64,000 nt of DNA from AWTP1-13 sp963840445. GTDB taxonomy: Bacteria > Pseudomonadota > Alphaproteobacteria > Rhizobiales > Hyphomicrobiaceae. The translations under genes and the position numbers were made by a program. The notes below the pieces were generated by a model. That model ran no database searches and was not told the origin of the DNA. It worked only from the letters and a program-made list of their open reading frames with translations. The DNA is taken from positions 6,875 to 70,874 of the forward strand of contig CAWIZC010000041.1 of NCBI GenBank assembly GCA_963840445.1. The letters run 5' to 3'. Positions 51,196 to 59,738 of this stretch are shown piece after piece; the stretch's first letter is position 1; each line of letters starts with the position of its first letter.

Positions 51196-51975
51196 ATGTC
51201 GTCATGGGTGTCGTTTCGGCTACGCTCACCGAAAGAGGGGCTCAAGGATCCGATCGAAGCACCGCGAAACCCCAGTTCCGACCCCATCAAGTTTGTGCAA
51301 GTGGCATTGACCGACCCAAAGTCGGTTGGTCCCGCTGCATTGATCACTGCCCTTGATGAGATTGTAGAGCTTAAATTGTGGCTGAGCGCTACCTCAGCCA
51401 GCGGCTCACCATTCGACTCGTTTGCCGAATTTGCTGTCGCCAGCGCCCCGCATGGCCTTGGAGTCAGGTGCCAAGTGGGAGCGCGACTTGTGCGCCACGC
51501 ATTGTTTGAAGGTGGCCACCTTAGTCAGTGGACAGATCTTCTGGAAAAGATTGCACGCAAACCTGGACGCCCCACAATTAGCACCAATAGCGATGATTAT
51601 AGATTTTATACCGTCTCGAGGGCAAAGACCTCCCGAGACCGCTTGCTCTTAGCCCTCAAACGCGAATATCACGAATATTATTGCAAAGTCTGCGAGGGGC
51701 AATGCTCGCCATACAGGGCCGCACTTGATGCCGGGCTCGTCGAACCTAACGGAACGACCAGCTTGTGGCTTGACGTCCATAATCATATTGCGGCCAAAAA
51801 ACTGAAAAACAAAAAGCAGGCACGGGTATTGAGGGATATGTTTCGGTCCTCATCACTTGACGCGCAATGTGCCTTGCTTGCCAATGTGTTAGACCCACAT
51901 CTCGGTCCGGATCTTGCAAAGAGGTGGCGGATGCAGCATGCGCCGTCTGGATCAAGCAACTCCTCAGGCTCATAA
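51196..51975 (+). CDS. Hypothetical protein of a mobile region
   Basis: 259 residues from ATG 51196 (GTG 51193 alternative) with GAGAGGG upstream. A mid-section GRPTISTNSDDYRFYTVSRA and LKREYHEYYCKVCEGQCSPY carry charged helices and a Cys pair (CKVCEGQC). No family is recognised. The last residues lie in the tRNA-fMet fragment, so the true C-terminus may have been lost at the recombination junction. It overlaps the extended end of the convergent recombinase frame. Confidence 0.5.
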   Translation: MSSWVSFRLRSPKEGLKDPIEAPRNPSSDPIKFVQVALTDPKSVGPAALITALDEIVELKLWLSATSASGSPFDSFAEFAVASAPHGLGVRCQVGARLVRHALFEGGHLSQWTDLLEKIARKPGRPTISTNSDDYRFYTVSRAKTSRDRLLLALKREYHEYYCKVCEGQCSPYRAALDAGLVEPNGTTSLWLDVHNHIAAKKLKNKKQARVLRDMFRSSSLDAQCALLANVLDPHLGPDLAKRWRMQHAPSGSSNSSGS

Positions 51976-53576
51976 CCTGAGGTCGTAGGTTCAAATCCTA
52001 CCCCCGCAACCATCGTTACCATACCTGATGTTCCTTTCTCGTTCACGGTTAGTAGCGCTGCGAGATCGCCTGTGATCTCCAACCCAACCGGTTCGCTTCT
52101 TGGGGTAGGCACTACGCGCACGCTTTGGACCAGCTCGCGCACCAGGGCCACGGCCTCAAAACTGGCTAGGTCGCCCGCCGTGAGCGCAGCCTGAATATCC
52201 TCGACCTTTTGCCGGTAGCGCTCGGCAGCGCGCGGGTGCAACTCGACTACTTCGGGCGAGGAGAATGTTGCCAACCGTGCCTCCCCGGCCTCCCGCTCCG
52301 CTTCCAGCGCCGCAATCCGTTGGCTGACACTCTTGGAACCGTTGCCGTTCTCGATTTCCTCGACCAGCCGAGCAATCTTGCGAACGATTTCGGCGAGGTC
52401 GCGCTCGGTCGAGCTTCGGGACTTGGTCGCCTCGCGGCCAAGGCGCTGACGCTCAGTTCGATAGGCCTCGACAGCTTCCGCAATGACGTCGGGCTCTAGC
52501 AAGTGCCTACGCAAAGCGGTGAGGACGCGGCCCTCTATTTCAACCGATGTCACACTGCGGGCATTGCCGCAGCCGCCTCGATTGATTCGGGCCGAGCATC
52601 CAAAGTAAGTGACTTGACCTCTACGGTTTCGAACGATCATCGGACCACCGCAGCAACCGCAGATAAGCAGGCCGGACAGCAGATGCCTTGGGCGTCGGTG
52701 GTGGCCTGGGTTTGCTCGGCCAAGCGCCACACGACGATCCTGGGCGGCCTGCCAAAGGTCGCGCGATACGATGGCTAGCTCGGGGACGTCCTTGGTAATC
52801 CACGAAGCCGGCGGATTCATCCGCGCCTGTCGTTTGCCCGTCGCCGGGTCCTTTACGAAGCTCTGCCGGTTGTAGGTGATGCGGCCGTCGTAGAGGCTGT
52901 TGTTCAACAACCCATTGCGCCGTTTCGACGAACCAAGAAGCGCCGAAACATTCCACGGCCCTCCTCGGGGACCTGGGATACCCTCTGCATTCAGCGCTTG
53001 CACGATTTTGAGGGGGGATCTGCCCTCGGCGTATTCGGTAAAGATGCGGCGGACCACGTCGGCTTGGCTCTGATTGATCGTCCGCCTGCCCCCTTCATCG
53101 CCTTCGCGCTCAACGTCATAGCCATAGCATCGTCCCCCCGGGATGCGACCTAACCTAACCCTACCGATCTGTCCGCGTCGTGTCTTTTGAGCCAAGTCGT
53201 CCAGATACAGACTTGAGATGATCCCCTTCAAACCGACATGAAGCTTGCCAACTTCGCCATCAGCCAGCGTCACGATCCGCACGCGCCAATAGGAGAGCTG
53301 CTTGTACAGTCCTGCGGTGTCAGCAAGGTCGCGACTGAGCCGATCCAGACTTTCGGTCACGACAGCTTCGAACCGCTGCGCTTCCGCGGCGCGCATCAGC
53401 TCTTGCAAGCCAGGGCGATTGTGAAGAGAGGCGCCGGATATAGCGGCATCCGTGAACGTCGCTACCACCTGCCAGCTGTTTGTGGAAGCGTAGTCATTCG
53501 CCAGCGCGACTTGGTCGGCTATAGAAGACGCGTCCTGGAGATCGCTACTGTACCTGGCGTAAATCGCAACGCGCAT
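51783..53576 (-). CDS. Large serine recombinase (resolvase/integrase)
   Basis: 597 residues as read, from ATG 53576 with AGGGAG upstream. The N-terminal resolvase domain has the catalytic Ser in IYARYSSDLQDASSIADQ and RLSRDLADTAGLY with the active-site Arg pair. The recombinase domain contains GRCYGYDVEREG and FTEYAEGRSPLKIVQALN. A zinc ribbon follows (LICGCCGGPM, FGCSARINRGGCGNA), then a long coiled coil. The frame then crosses the tRNA-fMet fragment as VAGVGFEPTTSGYEPEE. One more base there would restore TTFRL and a stop at 51970, giving about 535 residues, which is the likely true end. Drives integration at tRNA-type sites. Confidence 0.88.
   Translation of the reverse strand: MRVAIYARYSSDLQDASSIADQVALANDYASTNSWQVVATFTDAAISGASLHNRPGLQELMRAAEAQRFEAVVTESLDRLSRDLADTAGLYKQLSYWRVRIVTLADGEVGKLHVGLKGIISSLYLDDLAQKTRRGQIGRVRLGRIPGGRCYGYDVEREGDEGGRRTINQSQADVVRRIFTEYAEGRSPLKIVQALNAEGIPGPRGGPWNVSALLGSSKRRNGLLNNSLYDGRITYNRQSFVKDPATGKRQARMNPPASWITKDVPELAIVSRDLWQAAQDRRVALGRANPGHHRRPRHLLSGLLICGCCGGPMIVRNRRGQVTYFGCSARINRGGCGNARSVTSVEIEGRVLTALRRHLLEPDVIAEAVEAYRTERQRLGREATKSRSSTERDLAEIVRKIARLVEEIENGNGSKSVSQRIAALEAEREAGEARLATFSSPEVVELHPRAAERYRQKVEDIQAALTAGDLASFEAVALVRELVQSVRVVPTPRSEPVGLEITGDLAALLTVNEKGTSGMVTMVAGVGFEPTTSGYEPEELLDPDGACCIRHLFARSGPRCGSNTLASKAHCASSDEDRNISLNTRACFLFFSFLAAI
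51961..52012 (+). other. 3' half of an initiator tRNA-Met gene (candidate attachment site)
   Basis: TCAGGCTCATAACCTGAGG is the anticodon arm (loop CTCATAA, anticodon CAT). It is followed by GTCGTAGGTTCAAATCC and TACCCCCGCAACCA, the variable loop, T-arm and acceptor end with CCA of initiator tRNA. The 5' half is absent. Compared with the usual AACCTGAAGGTCG there is one A fewer. It forms the end of the adjacent recombinase gene, as expected of an attachment site beside an integrase. Confidence 0.75.
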
Positions 53577-53638
53577 TCGACCCGCTCCCTCTAGAAGATA
53601 TGGCATGATCCTCGGCCGCAGCTTGTCGGGCAACGGCT

Positions 53639-54562
53639 ATGCGTATGACGTGCTCCTTTGCGCGCCGCATCGATGGTTCGTGCATTGTTGCCACTGTGCA
53701 AATCCCCGTTGGACGTAGAGCGAATCGGCTCTCTCGCTTCTACAATGGTGATTCGCTGAAGGGGCTAACAGCCCGTACTTTCTACCGAATTTCGGCGAGG
53801 TGGAGATTGACGAGCGCAGAGGATGTCAAGATCTATGCGGCTGGGCACGCTGCTGCTCTTGCTGCAGACATTGATCCCGATCTGTCTCCCGAGGCCTGGG
53901 CCGACAAACCGCTTTTTTCGTGCAAGCTGGAGGACGTGCGCCACTTTCTCGAAGGGGGGCTAAAGGAATTTCGACGGGGTGCAGAGCTCAAAGACGGCGG
54001 CAGACTCGGGATGCAGCGTGCCTTAACGGCCGCGCTGTTCATGCTCGGTAGTCAACTAGTCCGACGTCGAGATCATGAGCTGCTGACGCCGCTAATGACG
54101 CTGTCCAGAGCCTTGGACGATTTAGACACTGGTGGTCTACATCCTGCTTTTCTACCGCGACGCTCCGGTCGGCCAGCCGCAGGAACGGATGTAGTCGAAT
54201 TTAAGGGGCGGTGTCTTGCGGCCGCCGACGTACTCCATCGACATGCGCTTGCGGGCAGCCATTTACCACGCCGCGAAGCCGACCTTGCGGTAGCTAAGCG
54301 AATGCACGTGGCAGCGACACGTCTTGGGATTAGAATGACAGACAAGAGCCTTGCGACTTGGCGGCGGGATGCTCGCAAGGCGACGAACAAAGGCGGATTA
54401 CCCACGACGCTGTTTGTCTGGGTACAGGCGGCGCAAGGCATGGCAAAAAACTTGCGTGATGTTGGGCTGGGACCCGAAGAACAAATCGCATTATTGCTGG
54501 AGCCCTTTTCCGGCACAAACCTGTCCCATTTACCTGTCTCGGGTAAAAACGACGGGACATAA
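53639..54562 (+). CDS. Hypothetical protein divergent from the recombinase
   Basis: 307 residues. No family is recognised. The sequence is helical and basic (LKGLTARTFYRISARWRLTS, DVKIYAAGHAAALAADIDPD, GGRLGMQRALTAALFMLG, LLTPLMTLSRALDDLDTGGL, KSLATWRRDARKATNKGGLP). It starts 63 bases from the recombinase start and is transcribed away from it. Together they form a unit between the tRNA-Met and tRNA-Arg fragments, so it is probably element cargo or an accessory recombination factor. The true start may lie downstream of 53639, as no ribosome-binding site is clear. Confidence 0.5.
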   Translation: MRMTCSFARRIDGSCIVATVQIPVGRRANRLSRFYNGDSLKGLTARTFYRISARWRLTSAEDVKIYAAGHAAALAADIDPDLSPEAWADKPLFSCKLEDVRHFLEGGLKEFRRGAELKDGGRLGMQRALTAALFMLGSQLVRRRDHELLTPLMTLSRALDDLDTGGLHPAFLPRRSGRPAAGTDVVEFKGRCLAAADVLHRHALAGSHLPRREADLAVAKRMHVAATRLGIRMTDKSLATWRRDARKATNKGGLPTTLFVWVQAAQGMAKNLRDVGLGPEEQIALLLEPFSGTNLSHLPVSGKNDGT

Positions 54563-54771
54563 TACTGCTCCTTCTGTTTCAGCAAGGCAGCACCCAGACG
54601 TCGAACACTCGGCCCTCACGTCCGTTGCTGGGTAAACCTGACTGGAATTGAATATCTGCCGCGAGCACGGCAGATGATCTTTTTCTGCCTTAATGGGGTC
54701 CTGAATTAGTGGGAGAGCAAGAAAGTTCCGGCGCTTAGGCACTTCGGGCGTCAGCCGACTCAATCACGAGG

Positions 54772-54822
54772 CCCAGATTCCTAATCTGGGGGTCACAGGT
54801 TCAAATCCTGTCGGGGTCACCA
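54772..54822 (+). other. 3' half of a tRNA-Arg(CCU) gene (candidate attachment site)
   Basis: CCCAGATTCCTAATCTGGG is a complete anticodon arm with loop TTCCTAA (anticodon CCT). It is followed by GGTCACAGGTTCAAATCC and TGTCGGGGTCACCA, the T-arm and acceptor 3' strand with CCA. The matching 5' strand (GACCCCG) is not found upstream, so this is a 3' fragment, not a gene. Third such fragment within 4 kb. Confidence 0.75.
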
Positions 54823-54901
54823 ATAATATCAATGATTTGATTGGGACCCGCGTTCCGCAGAAATTGGATAGAGGAACGCCAGCGGAACGTGAACTAGCCT
54901 G

Positions 54902-55147
54902 TCACTTCACGTAGCTCGGAGGCATCAGCTTCACGGTGTGCCCCAGTGATTGCAGCTCACGGCTCCAATGATGTGCTGTTGGGCAGGCTTCAATGCCCAC
55001 CAGGCAGGGCGACAGATCGGCGAAGAACTCAAGGACCTTGCCGCGGCTGACACGCTTGCGGATCACCACAGCGCCATCACCATCCACGCCGTGGGTCTGA
55101 AACACGGACTTCGCAATATCCAAGCCGATCGTGATAACTTCGCCCAT
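54902..55147 (-). pseudogene. IS110-family transposase, N-terminal fragment
   Basis: 81 residues: MGEVITIGLDIAKSVFQTHG with the first Asp of the DEDD site, then CLVGIEACPTAHHWSRELQS with the Glu, ending at LMPPSYVK and a stop. Full IS110 transposases run to over 300 residues and continue PYVKRQKNDxxDA. The remaining two thirds, including the last acidic residues, are missing. Remnant in the mobile region. Confidence 0.8.
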
Positions 55148-55497
55148 GGACGGCTTCCCTCAAGTGGTTCGCTTCGATGCAACCACCCTATGGCAACCTC
55201 GATGCCGCAGAGTGGGCGCCGTCCACAGCGGCAAAAGCGTCGCGGACCTTGCGTCCGCTTTCAAGTTGAAGCGGTCATTGCCCAGCGGCACGCTGGACGA
55301 CGATCACCACCGACAGCGCCTGGGAAAGCCCTTCCTCGTCAGGTCGGCCGGCAGCGCCACCTCATGGAGGTCGCGCTCTATCGCGGCAAGAGCATTGATG
55401 CTCGATGGTGAGCTGAAGGGGTCGCCGATGTCGCGCTGTCTCATGGCCCACCGCGTCCGATAACTTAGCGGACCCTGATTTAATAGGGACTTCGGCG

Positions 55498-55725
55498 TTA
55501 AGGACTCTGGGCGATAGCTGCCAGAGTGAACTCGGCTTGCGCTCCGAGCGTGCCGCGCAACCGGAGGCGACCGAGCCTGAGGATGTGTTTGAGATGAGCA
55601 AACAGCATCTCGACACGCTTGCGGTCGCGACGGGATTGCTCGAAGGCGTCCGTCTTGGCGAGCGATCGAGCCACGTCGCGGGCGTCCTCGTTGACGTCGC
55701 GCCGCGGCCGATACCCAAGCGAGTC
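55498..55725 (-). pseudogene. IS1182-like DDE transposase, C-terminal fragment
   Basis: Minus-strand reading gives LGYRPRRDVNEDARDVARSL followed by AKTDAFEQSRRDRKRVEMLF and AHLKHILRLGRLRLRGTLGA, the conserved C-terminal block with the RKRVEMLFAHLK signature. It ends AQAEFTLAAIAQSP at a stop. The N-terminal catalytic part is absent and the end is clipped. Confidence 0.75.
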
Positions 55726-55741
55726 CGGAGTTCTCGATCGA

Positions 55742-55891
55742 TTACCTCACGTCAAGCAGACGTTTCTTCAATCGTTGAAGCGTCCGCCCAAAGGCCTTGT
55801 TATCTCTCAGCGCCCGGGCAAGGACCAGCCCATCCTCGACCATCTCACCGAGCACGGCTTCTCGATTTTGAAGGTGGAAGAAAACTAGCAT
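55742..55891 (-). CDS. 49-residue ORF downstream of rlpA
   Basis: MLVFFHLQNREAVLGEMVED continues GLVLARALRDNKAFGRTLQR LKKRLLDVR. GGAG lies 7 bases before the ATG. It has a helical, charged composition. It follows the RlpA gene on the same strand by 27 bases. The plus-strand frame across it is also open, so the coding strand is uncertain. Confidence 0.35.
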   Translation of the reverse strand: MLVFFHLQNREAVLGEMVEDGLVLARALRDNKAFGRTLQRLKKRLLDVR

Positions 55892-55918
55892 GTGGCGGCT
55901 CCGGAAAAACTGGCGGTC

Positions 55919-56287
55919 TTAGCGGCCAAGCACGGTCACTTTGACGCGAGCGGTACCGCCCATGCCGATAGCTCCAGCCGCCGCCTTCGAGAGATCGATG
56001 ATGCGACCAGCTGTATGTGGACCGCGATCATTGATACGCACGTCCACCGAGCGACCGTTTCCCGTATGCGTGACGCGAACGCGGGTCCCAAAGGGCAGTG
56101 TGTTATGAGCGGCCGTCATGGCGCTGGGATTAAAGTGGCCGCCTGAAGCAAGGCGTTGCGGCTTTGAGTAGTAGGATGCCACGCCTGTCTGCCCCGAACT
56201 CCGTGTGACGCGGTCTGCCGCTGCTGGCCCGGACACTGATATTTGCATAGCGATTAACACTGCGGTTGGCAGAAGAAACAATTTCAT
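55919..56287 (-). CDS. rlpA: Short RlpA-family septal-ring protein
   Basis: 122 residues from ATG 56287. A signal peptide (MKLFLLPTAVLIAMQISVSG) is followed by a double-psi beta-barrel: GVASYYSKPQRLASGGHFNP, AMTAAHNTLPFGTRVRVTH, the conserved RINDRGPHTAGRIIDLSKAA. The His/Asp residues of RlpA lytic transglycosylases are kept. There is no SPOR domain, so it is the short form. It may trim denuded glycan strands. The ribosome-binding site is weak. Confidence 0.85.
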   Translation of the reverse strand: MKLFLLPTAVLIAMQISVSGPAAADRVTRSSGQTGVASYYSKPQRLASGGHFNPSAMTAAHNTLPFGTRVRVTHTGNGRSVDVRINDRGPHTAGRIIDLSKAAAGAIGMGGTARVKVTVLGR

Positions 56288-57129
56288 TCTGTTTGCTCTC
56301 TCTATCGGGAAGCTACGCTTACACAACGAGCGAAACGCCAATCCGTTGCCCACACAGACGGACGCATGGTCTTTGCGAACCAAATTGGGGGTTTAAGGCG
56401 TTTTTCGTAACGTTAATCATTAATTTTACCAACGGAACCCGCCGATAATTTTAATTCCTACCTCGATGCGGTCCGGCGAGATCTTGCACCAGAGGATCCA
56501 AAGCAGCTCACGAGTTCAAGACGCGGAGCACTACTTTCAATAGCGGTCGGTGAGACGGTGCGGCTCTCGAATATTGGAAGGGGAGTGCACGCGGTTTGGA
56601 TGCGGTGCGGCTCACGAATTCTGGACAGAGGCGAGGCTGCGAGCGCGGGGTTGTGCGAACTATGTGATGGTTGCAAGGAACAAGTAGACGAGAGTGCAGA
56701 CCCCGAGGAGGAGGCCGACTGCGATCGCGGACGCCCATGCGCGGGAGCGGGGAGGTTCCGCCTCGCACCGTGGCGGGGCCTTCGCGTACGCGTGAAAGTC
56801 CTCCCCCTATTTGGGGATCGCCATCCGCGCAGAAGAGACCATTCTTACGGCCGGCGTGACGCTACTAGCCCTAATAGCGACACCAGTTGGCTGCCCGGCC
56901 ATGAAGGGACTGGTCAGGGCTCAACCAATGTGGGGTCGCATCTGCTTAGGTGCGGCCCCACGATCTTTCTGGACTGCCTGGTGACCAACCCTGACAACGA
57001 GCCCGAGCTGTCACTGCGCGAAGCAGCTACCTTCCTCTTGGCGCTGATCGTATTTATCGCGCTTATGGCGTGGGCGGCAATTCAGTGGATGTGACGGAGC
57101 AGACCCAGCACCATTAGCGGCCTTTGGTC
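56288..57129. other. About 840 bp without a supported gene
   Basis: An AT-rich segment at 56400-56460 is the probable rlpA promoter region. Hydrophobic stretches can be read near 56650-56790 (minus, ...WASAIAVGLLLGVCTLVYLF) and 57010-57094 (plus, ...FLLALIVFIALMAWAAIQWM). Neither has a start codon with a ribosome-binding site in a convincing place; they may be remnants of small membrane proteins. Confidence 0.4.
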
Positions 57130-57908
57130 TCAGATAATCATGAGGTCGCGCATGGCTTGCGCCACTGTGTGCATGCGATTGCGGGTCCCGAGCTTTGCTT
57201 GCGCTTTCTTGAAGTGACTGCGGACCGTTTCTTCGCCTACGCCGAGCGCCTGTGCGGTCTCCTGCACCGTCTGACCAACCGAAGCATGGCGCAATACCGC
57301 CTGTTCCCTCGGGTCAGGCCCGCGTTTGAACCGACGCGCTTTACGTCATCTCCCACCAGTCCTTCCAAGCGAATAGCAGCCGCACTGGCGGCCATATTCA
57401 GTAAACCTCGTGCCTGCTGTGTGAAGCTGTGATTAAGAACTCCTGGCGACCAAAACGCCACCACCCATCGTCCGCCAACGGGGCACAGGTAGCCGTCGCG
57501 CATGCCATGTTTGAGGGCCAGCTCGAAGAACCATCGATCGATCCCGATTGGATCAAGCAGTCTGGAAAGCTCTGTCCATGTGAAGGGGGCAAGGCACGTC
57601 CTCGCGGTCATCAGCCCTATGGGGTGTGCGCTTGCGACAAATGCGGTCCACTCCTCCACCCATCCCCCAGGAACGTCCCGATGCACGAAGACGTTTTTGC
57701 CCGGTTCGATGCGGCGCCAGTCGCCGACCTTGACGGAGAAGCGGTTGGCGCCATGGACGCGAATAGGCTTCTTTTCTGAGATGATTTCGTCCAACCTACT
57801 CAACACCTCGTCCGGTGTCCGAAAGCTCTCAATTTCCAAAGTATAGTCAATGATCCGAGTTGTCGTTTCTTGATCGAAATAGCTTTGCGCAGCCGACATC
57901 AGTTGCAT
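57130..57908 (-). pseudogene. LuxR-family transcriptional regulator, split by one frameshift
   Basis: The N-terminal part (MQLMSAAQSYFDQETTTRII to RLEGLVGDDVKRVGSNAGLT) resembles the autoinducer-binding-like domain of LuxR regulators, e.g. the W-rich NVFVHRDVPGGWVEEWTAF stretch. The DNA-binding domain is in another frame: EQAVLRHASVGQTVQETAQA, LGVGEETVRSHFKKAQAKLG, then TRNRMHTVAQAMRDLMII. One more C at the CCC run near 57326 would join them as LTPREQAVL. AAAAGG precedes the start. It lies 13 bases downstream of the receiver-domain regulator. Confidence 0.7.
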
Positions 57909-57921
57909 CCATCCAATCCTT

Positions 57922-58552
57922 TTAGGCCTCGATGATCTTGTTGCGGATGGCATAGCGAACCAAATCCGCCGTCGTGCGCAGTTCCAATTTCCGATGGACA
58001 GTGAGCCTGTGGGTCTCGACGGTCTTTGCGCTGAGATTGAGGATGGATGCGATCTTCTTGTTGCTATTACCTTCGGCGACGAAGCTGTAGCACGCTGCGC
58101 TCGCGCGCACTCAGCGGGCTGTCGCCGCCTTTGGTCTGATGAAAGGCATGCAACAAGGTTGTGGAAGCCCTGCCTGTGAAAAACGGCTTGTGCCGCGCGA
58201 CCGTGTCGATGGCCGCCATCAGCAGGCGTTGCGCATCAGATTTGAGAACGTAGCCAAGGGCACCCGCGTGAAGTGAATCGTAAATGAGGTTGTTGTGGTC
58301 GTGCATGGTGAAAATGATCACTGCGGTGTCCGGGCTGTGCTGGCGGATCTGCTTCGTGACTTCCACCCCGTTGAGGAAGGGTAAAGAATAGTCGATGATG
58401 GCGACATCTGGCGTCGTCTTGGTCGCTTGAGCGACGGCTTCCTTGCCGTCCGCCGCTTCGGCCACCACCTCCCAATCTGGCCGCTCGGCGAGCAGGGCCC
58501 GCAGGCCGCACCGGACGACCTCGTGATTGTCGGCGATAAGGATGCTTGTCAT
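57922..58552 (-). pseudogene. NarL/FixJ-type response regulator, split by one frameshift
   Basis: The receiver domain is intact: MTSILIADNHEVVRCGLRAL, the phospho-acceptor Asp in DVAIIDYSLPFLNGVEV, the Thr/Ser in VIIFTMHD, and the Lys in LGYVLKSDAQ. The HTH begins SPLSARERSVLQL. The rest, VAEGNSNKKIASILNLSAKT and VETHRLTVHRKLELRT, is in another frame. One base fewer near 58086 restores the whole regulator. First of two regulator genes in one transcript. Its partner kinase is not adjacent. Confidence 0.75.
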
Positions 58553-58746
58553 TACGGCTCTCTGGAACCTTTCGACCGTGACTTAAACGGCAGACTAGCG
58601 TGCGGGTTCCGTACAATTGATGAACCTCCAGTCTTCACGGGTGCCTTCAGGGTGATGCCCCTGAAACGCATAAGCTCGCCACGGGCCGGCTCCGGATAAG
58701 GTGTCCTTTACGCGCGTACGTGCATGCACGCGCACGAACAATGCAA

Positions 58747-58953
58747 TCAATGCTTAGGCGCTAGGCCCGCGGGCTGATTTTCGTTGGGGTGTACGCGGGC
58801 AAGGGTGAGCCATCGGCCGAGCAAACCCAGCACCAATGTTGGACCGACCAGCTCGACAAGATAGGCCGTGGCTGCCGAAAAGAGACAGACGGCCGCTAAG
58901 CGTACGATGGGCAGTGAAGAGCGCTTGAAGCCGTCGGCATCATGTCTATTCAT
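58747..58953 (-). CDS. Small membrane protein, unknown
   Basis: 68 residues from ATG 58953. Basic N-terminus (MNRHDADGFKRSSLPIVR), hydrophobic segment LAAVCLFSAATAYLVELVGP continuing TLVLGLLGRWLTLARV, and a polar tail. No family and no strong ribosome-binding site. Divergent from the gene at 59002. Confidence 0.4.
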   Translation of the reverse strand: MNRHDADGFKRSSLPIVRLAAVCLFSAATAYLVELVGPTLVLGLLGRWLTLARVHPNENQPAGLAPKH

Positions 58954-59001
58954 GCAATAGGGGACTGCTGCGCGGCTGCGAGGCACGGGGGAACAGGGAC
59001 T

Positions 59002-59277
59002 ATGACTAAATTTCCAAAGGTATCAGGGACGACCGAACGTGAGCTCGCACTAAGGCAAAGCCATCGTGAGGACGGTGTGTTCGATGCGCTTGTCGAAGTT
59101 TTGGAAGAGACGCCTGAGGCGCTGTCGCTGGAATACTCCGCCGATTTTCTCTGCGACCTCGTCCGCTCTCAACTCCCGGATGTCACAACCCTGGAAATCG
59201 TGAGGGCGCTGGACATGCTGAGCGCCAGGACAAGCGCACTACGTGAGCTCATGCAGAAAGATGGAAACCACGTCTAG
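59002..59277 (+). CDS. Hypothetical small helical protein
   Basis: 91 residues from ATG 59002 with AGGGA upstream. Acidic and helical: TTERELALRQSHREDGVFDA, LVEVLEETPEALSLEYSADF, LCDLVRSQLPDVTTLEIVRA. No family is recognised. Confidence 0.5.
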   Translation: MTKFPKVSGTTERELALRQSHREDGVFDALVEVLEETPEALSLEYSADFLCDLVRSQLPDVTTLEIVRALDMLSARTSALRELMQKDGNHV

Positions 59278-59339
59278 CTGGGTTGCCTGCGAGCGCGGGC
59301 CGGGCGTGTCACAGCAGGTAGATAATTCAACCAAATTCG

Positions 59340-59738
59340 CTAAGTGCCGTTGCATTGGCTTTCGGAAAGAAGCCGGCGAAGACAAAGAGCCCCGCCGACG
59401 AGCGGGGCTCGATAGGTGAAACCGCCGCTTCTGGTGACCTGTAAGTTGATGCCCAGGAAGCTCTTTGCCTTGGCCATTTCGGCGTCCCACTTGCCTAGCT
59501 GCACTGGCGTGAGGAACTTTTCAAGTCGTTCGCGGGCAGTGCCGCGAACTGACTTCAACTTCGCGATCACATCAGCCCTGCTCATGTTGGGATTGGACTG
59601 GCGGAACTCGTCGATCTTTTCGCGGGCGTTCTCAAGCGCGGTTTGCAGTTTGCTTTTTTGATCATCAGACAGGTTCAGATCACCGGCAATTCGTTTGAGT
59701 TCAGTAGCCACTGCTTGCTTGGCTTCAGGACTAAGCAT
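59340..59738 (-). CDS. Helical hypothetical protein; frame runs through a terminator
   Basis: 132 residues as read from ATG 59738. The N-terminal 95 residues (MLSPEAKQAVATELKRIAGD, LNLSDDQKSKLQTALENARE, NMSRADVIAKLKSVRGTARERL split, FLTPVQLGKWDAEMAKAKSFL) form a clean helical protein like periplasmic or stress-related helical small proteins. After about residue 100 the sequence crosses the hairpin at 59387-59410 and is no longer protein-like, so a stop has probably been lost by an indel near 59450. Confidence 0.5.
   Translation of the reverse strand: MLSPEAKQAVATELKRIAGDLNLSDDQKSKLQTALENAREKIDEFRQSNPNMSRADVIAKLKSVRGTARERLEKFLTPVQLGKWDAEMAKAKSFLGINLQVTRSGGFTYRAPLVGGALCLRRLLSESQCNGT
59387..59410 (-). 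terminator. Intrinsic terminator for the gene above
   Basis: GAGCCCCGC / GCGGGGCTC form a 9-bp stem with a 6-base loop. On the minus strand it is followed by TTTGTCTT. It lies inside the open frame 59340-59738, which argues that the real stop codon should be upstream of it. Confidence 0.7.

Noticed and set aside
51930..52012. Complete initiator tRNA-Met gene
   Set aside because: The CGCGGGG 5' strand and D-arm are missing; only the 3' half is present.
54749..54822. Complete tRNA-Arg(CCU) gene
   Set aside because: The anticodon and T arms are perfect but no 5' acceptor strand (GACCCCG) or D-arm is present upstream.
55619..55888. Plus-strand frame across the IS1182 remnant
   Set aside because: The minus strand encodes recognisable transposase in its first part; the plus frame has no family match.
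56650..56790. Minus-strand small membrane protein
   Set aside because: The hydrophobic segment is convincing but the frame has a stop upstream and no start codon before it.
56558..57094. 178-residue plus-strand frame
   Set aside because: Only the last 30 residues look like protein; no ribosome-binding site and the rest is low-complexity.
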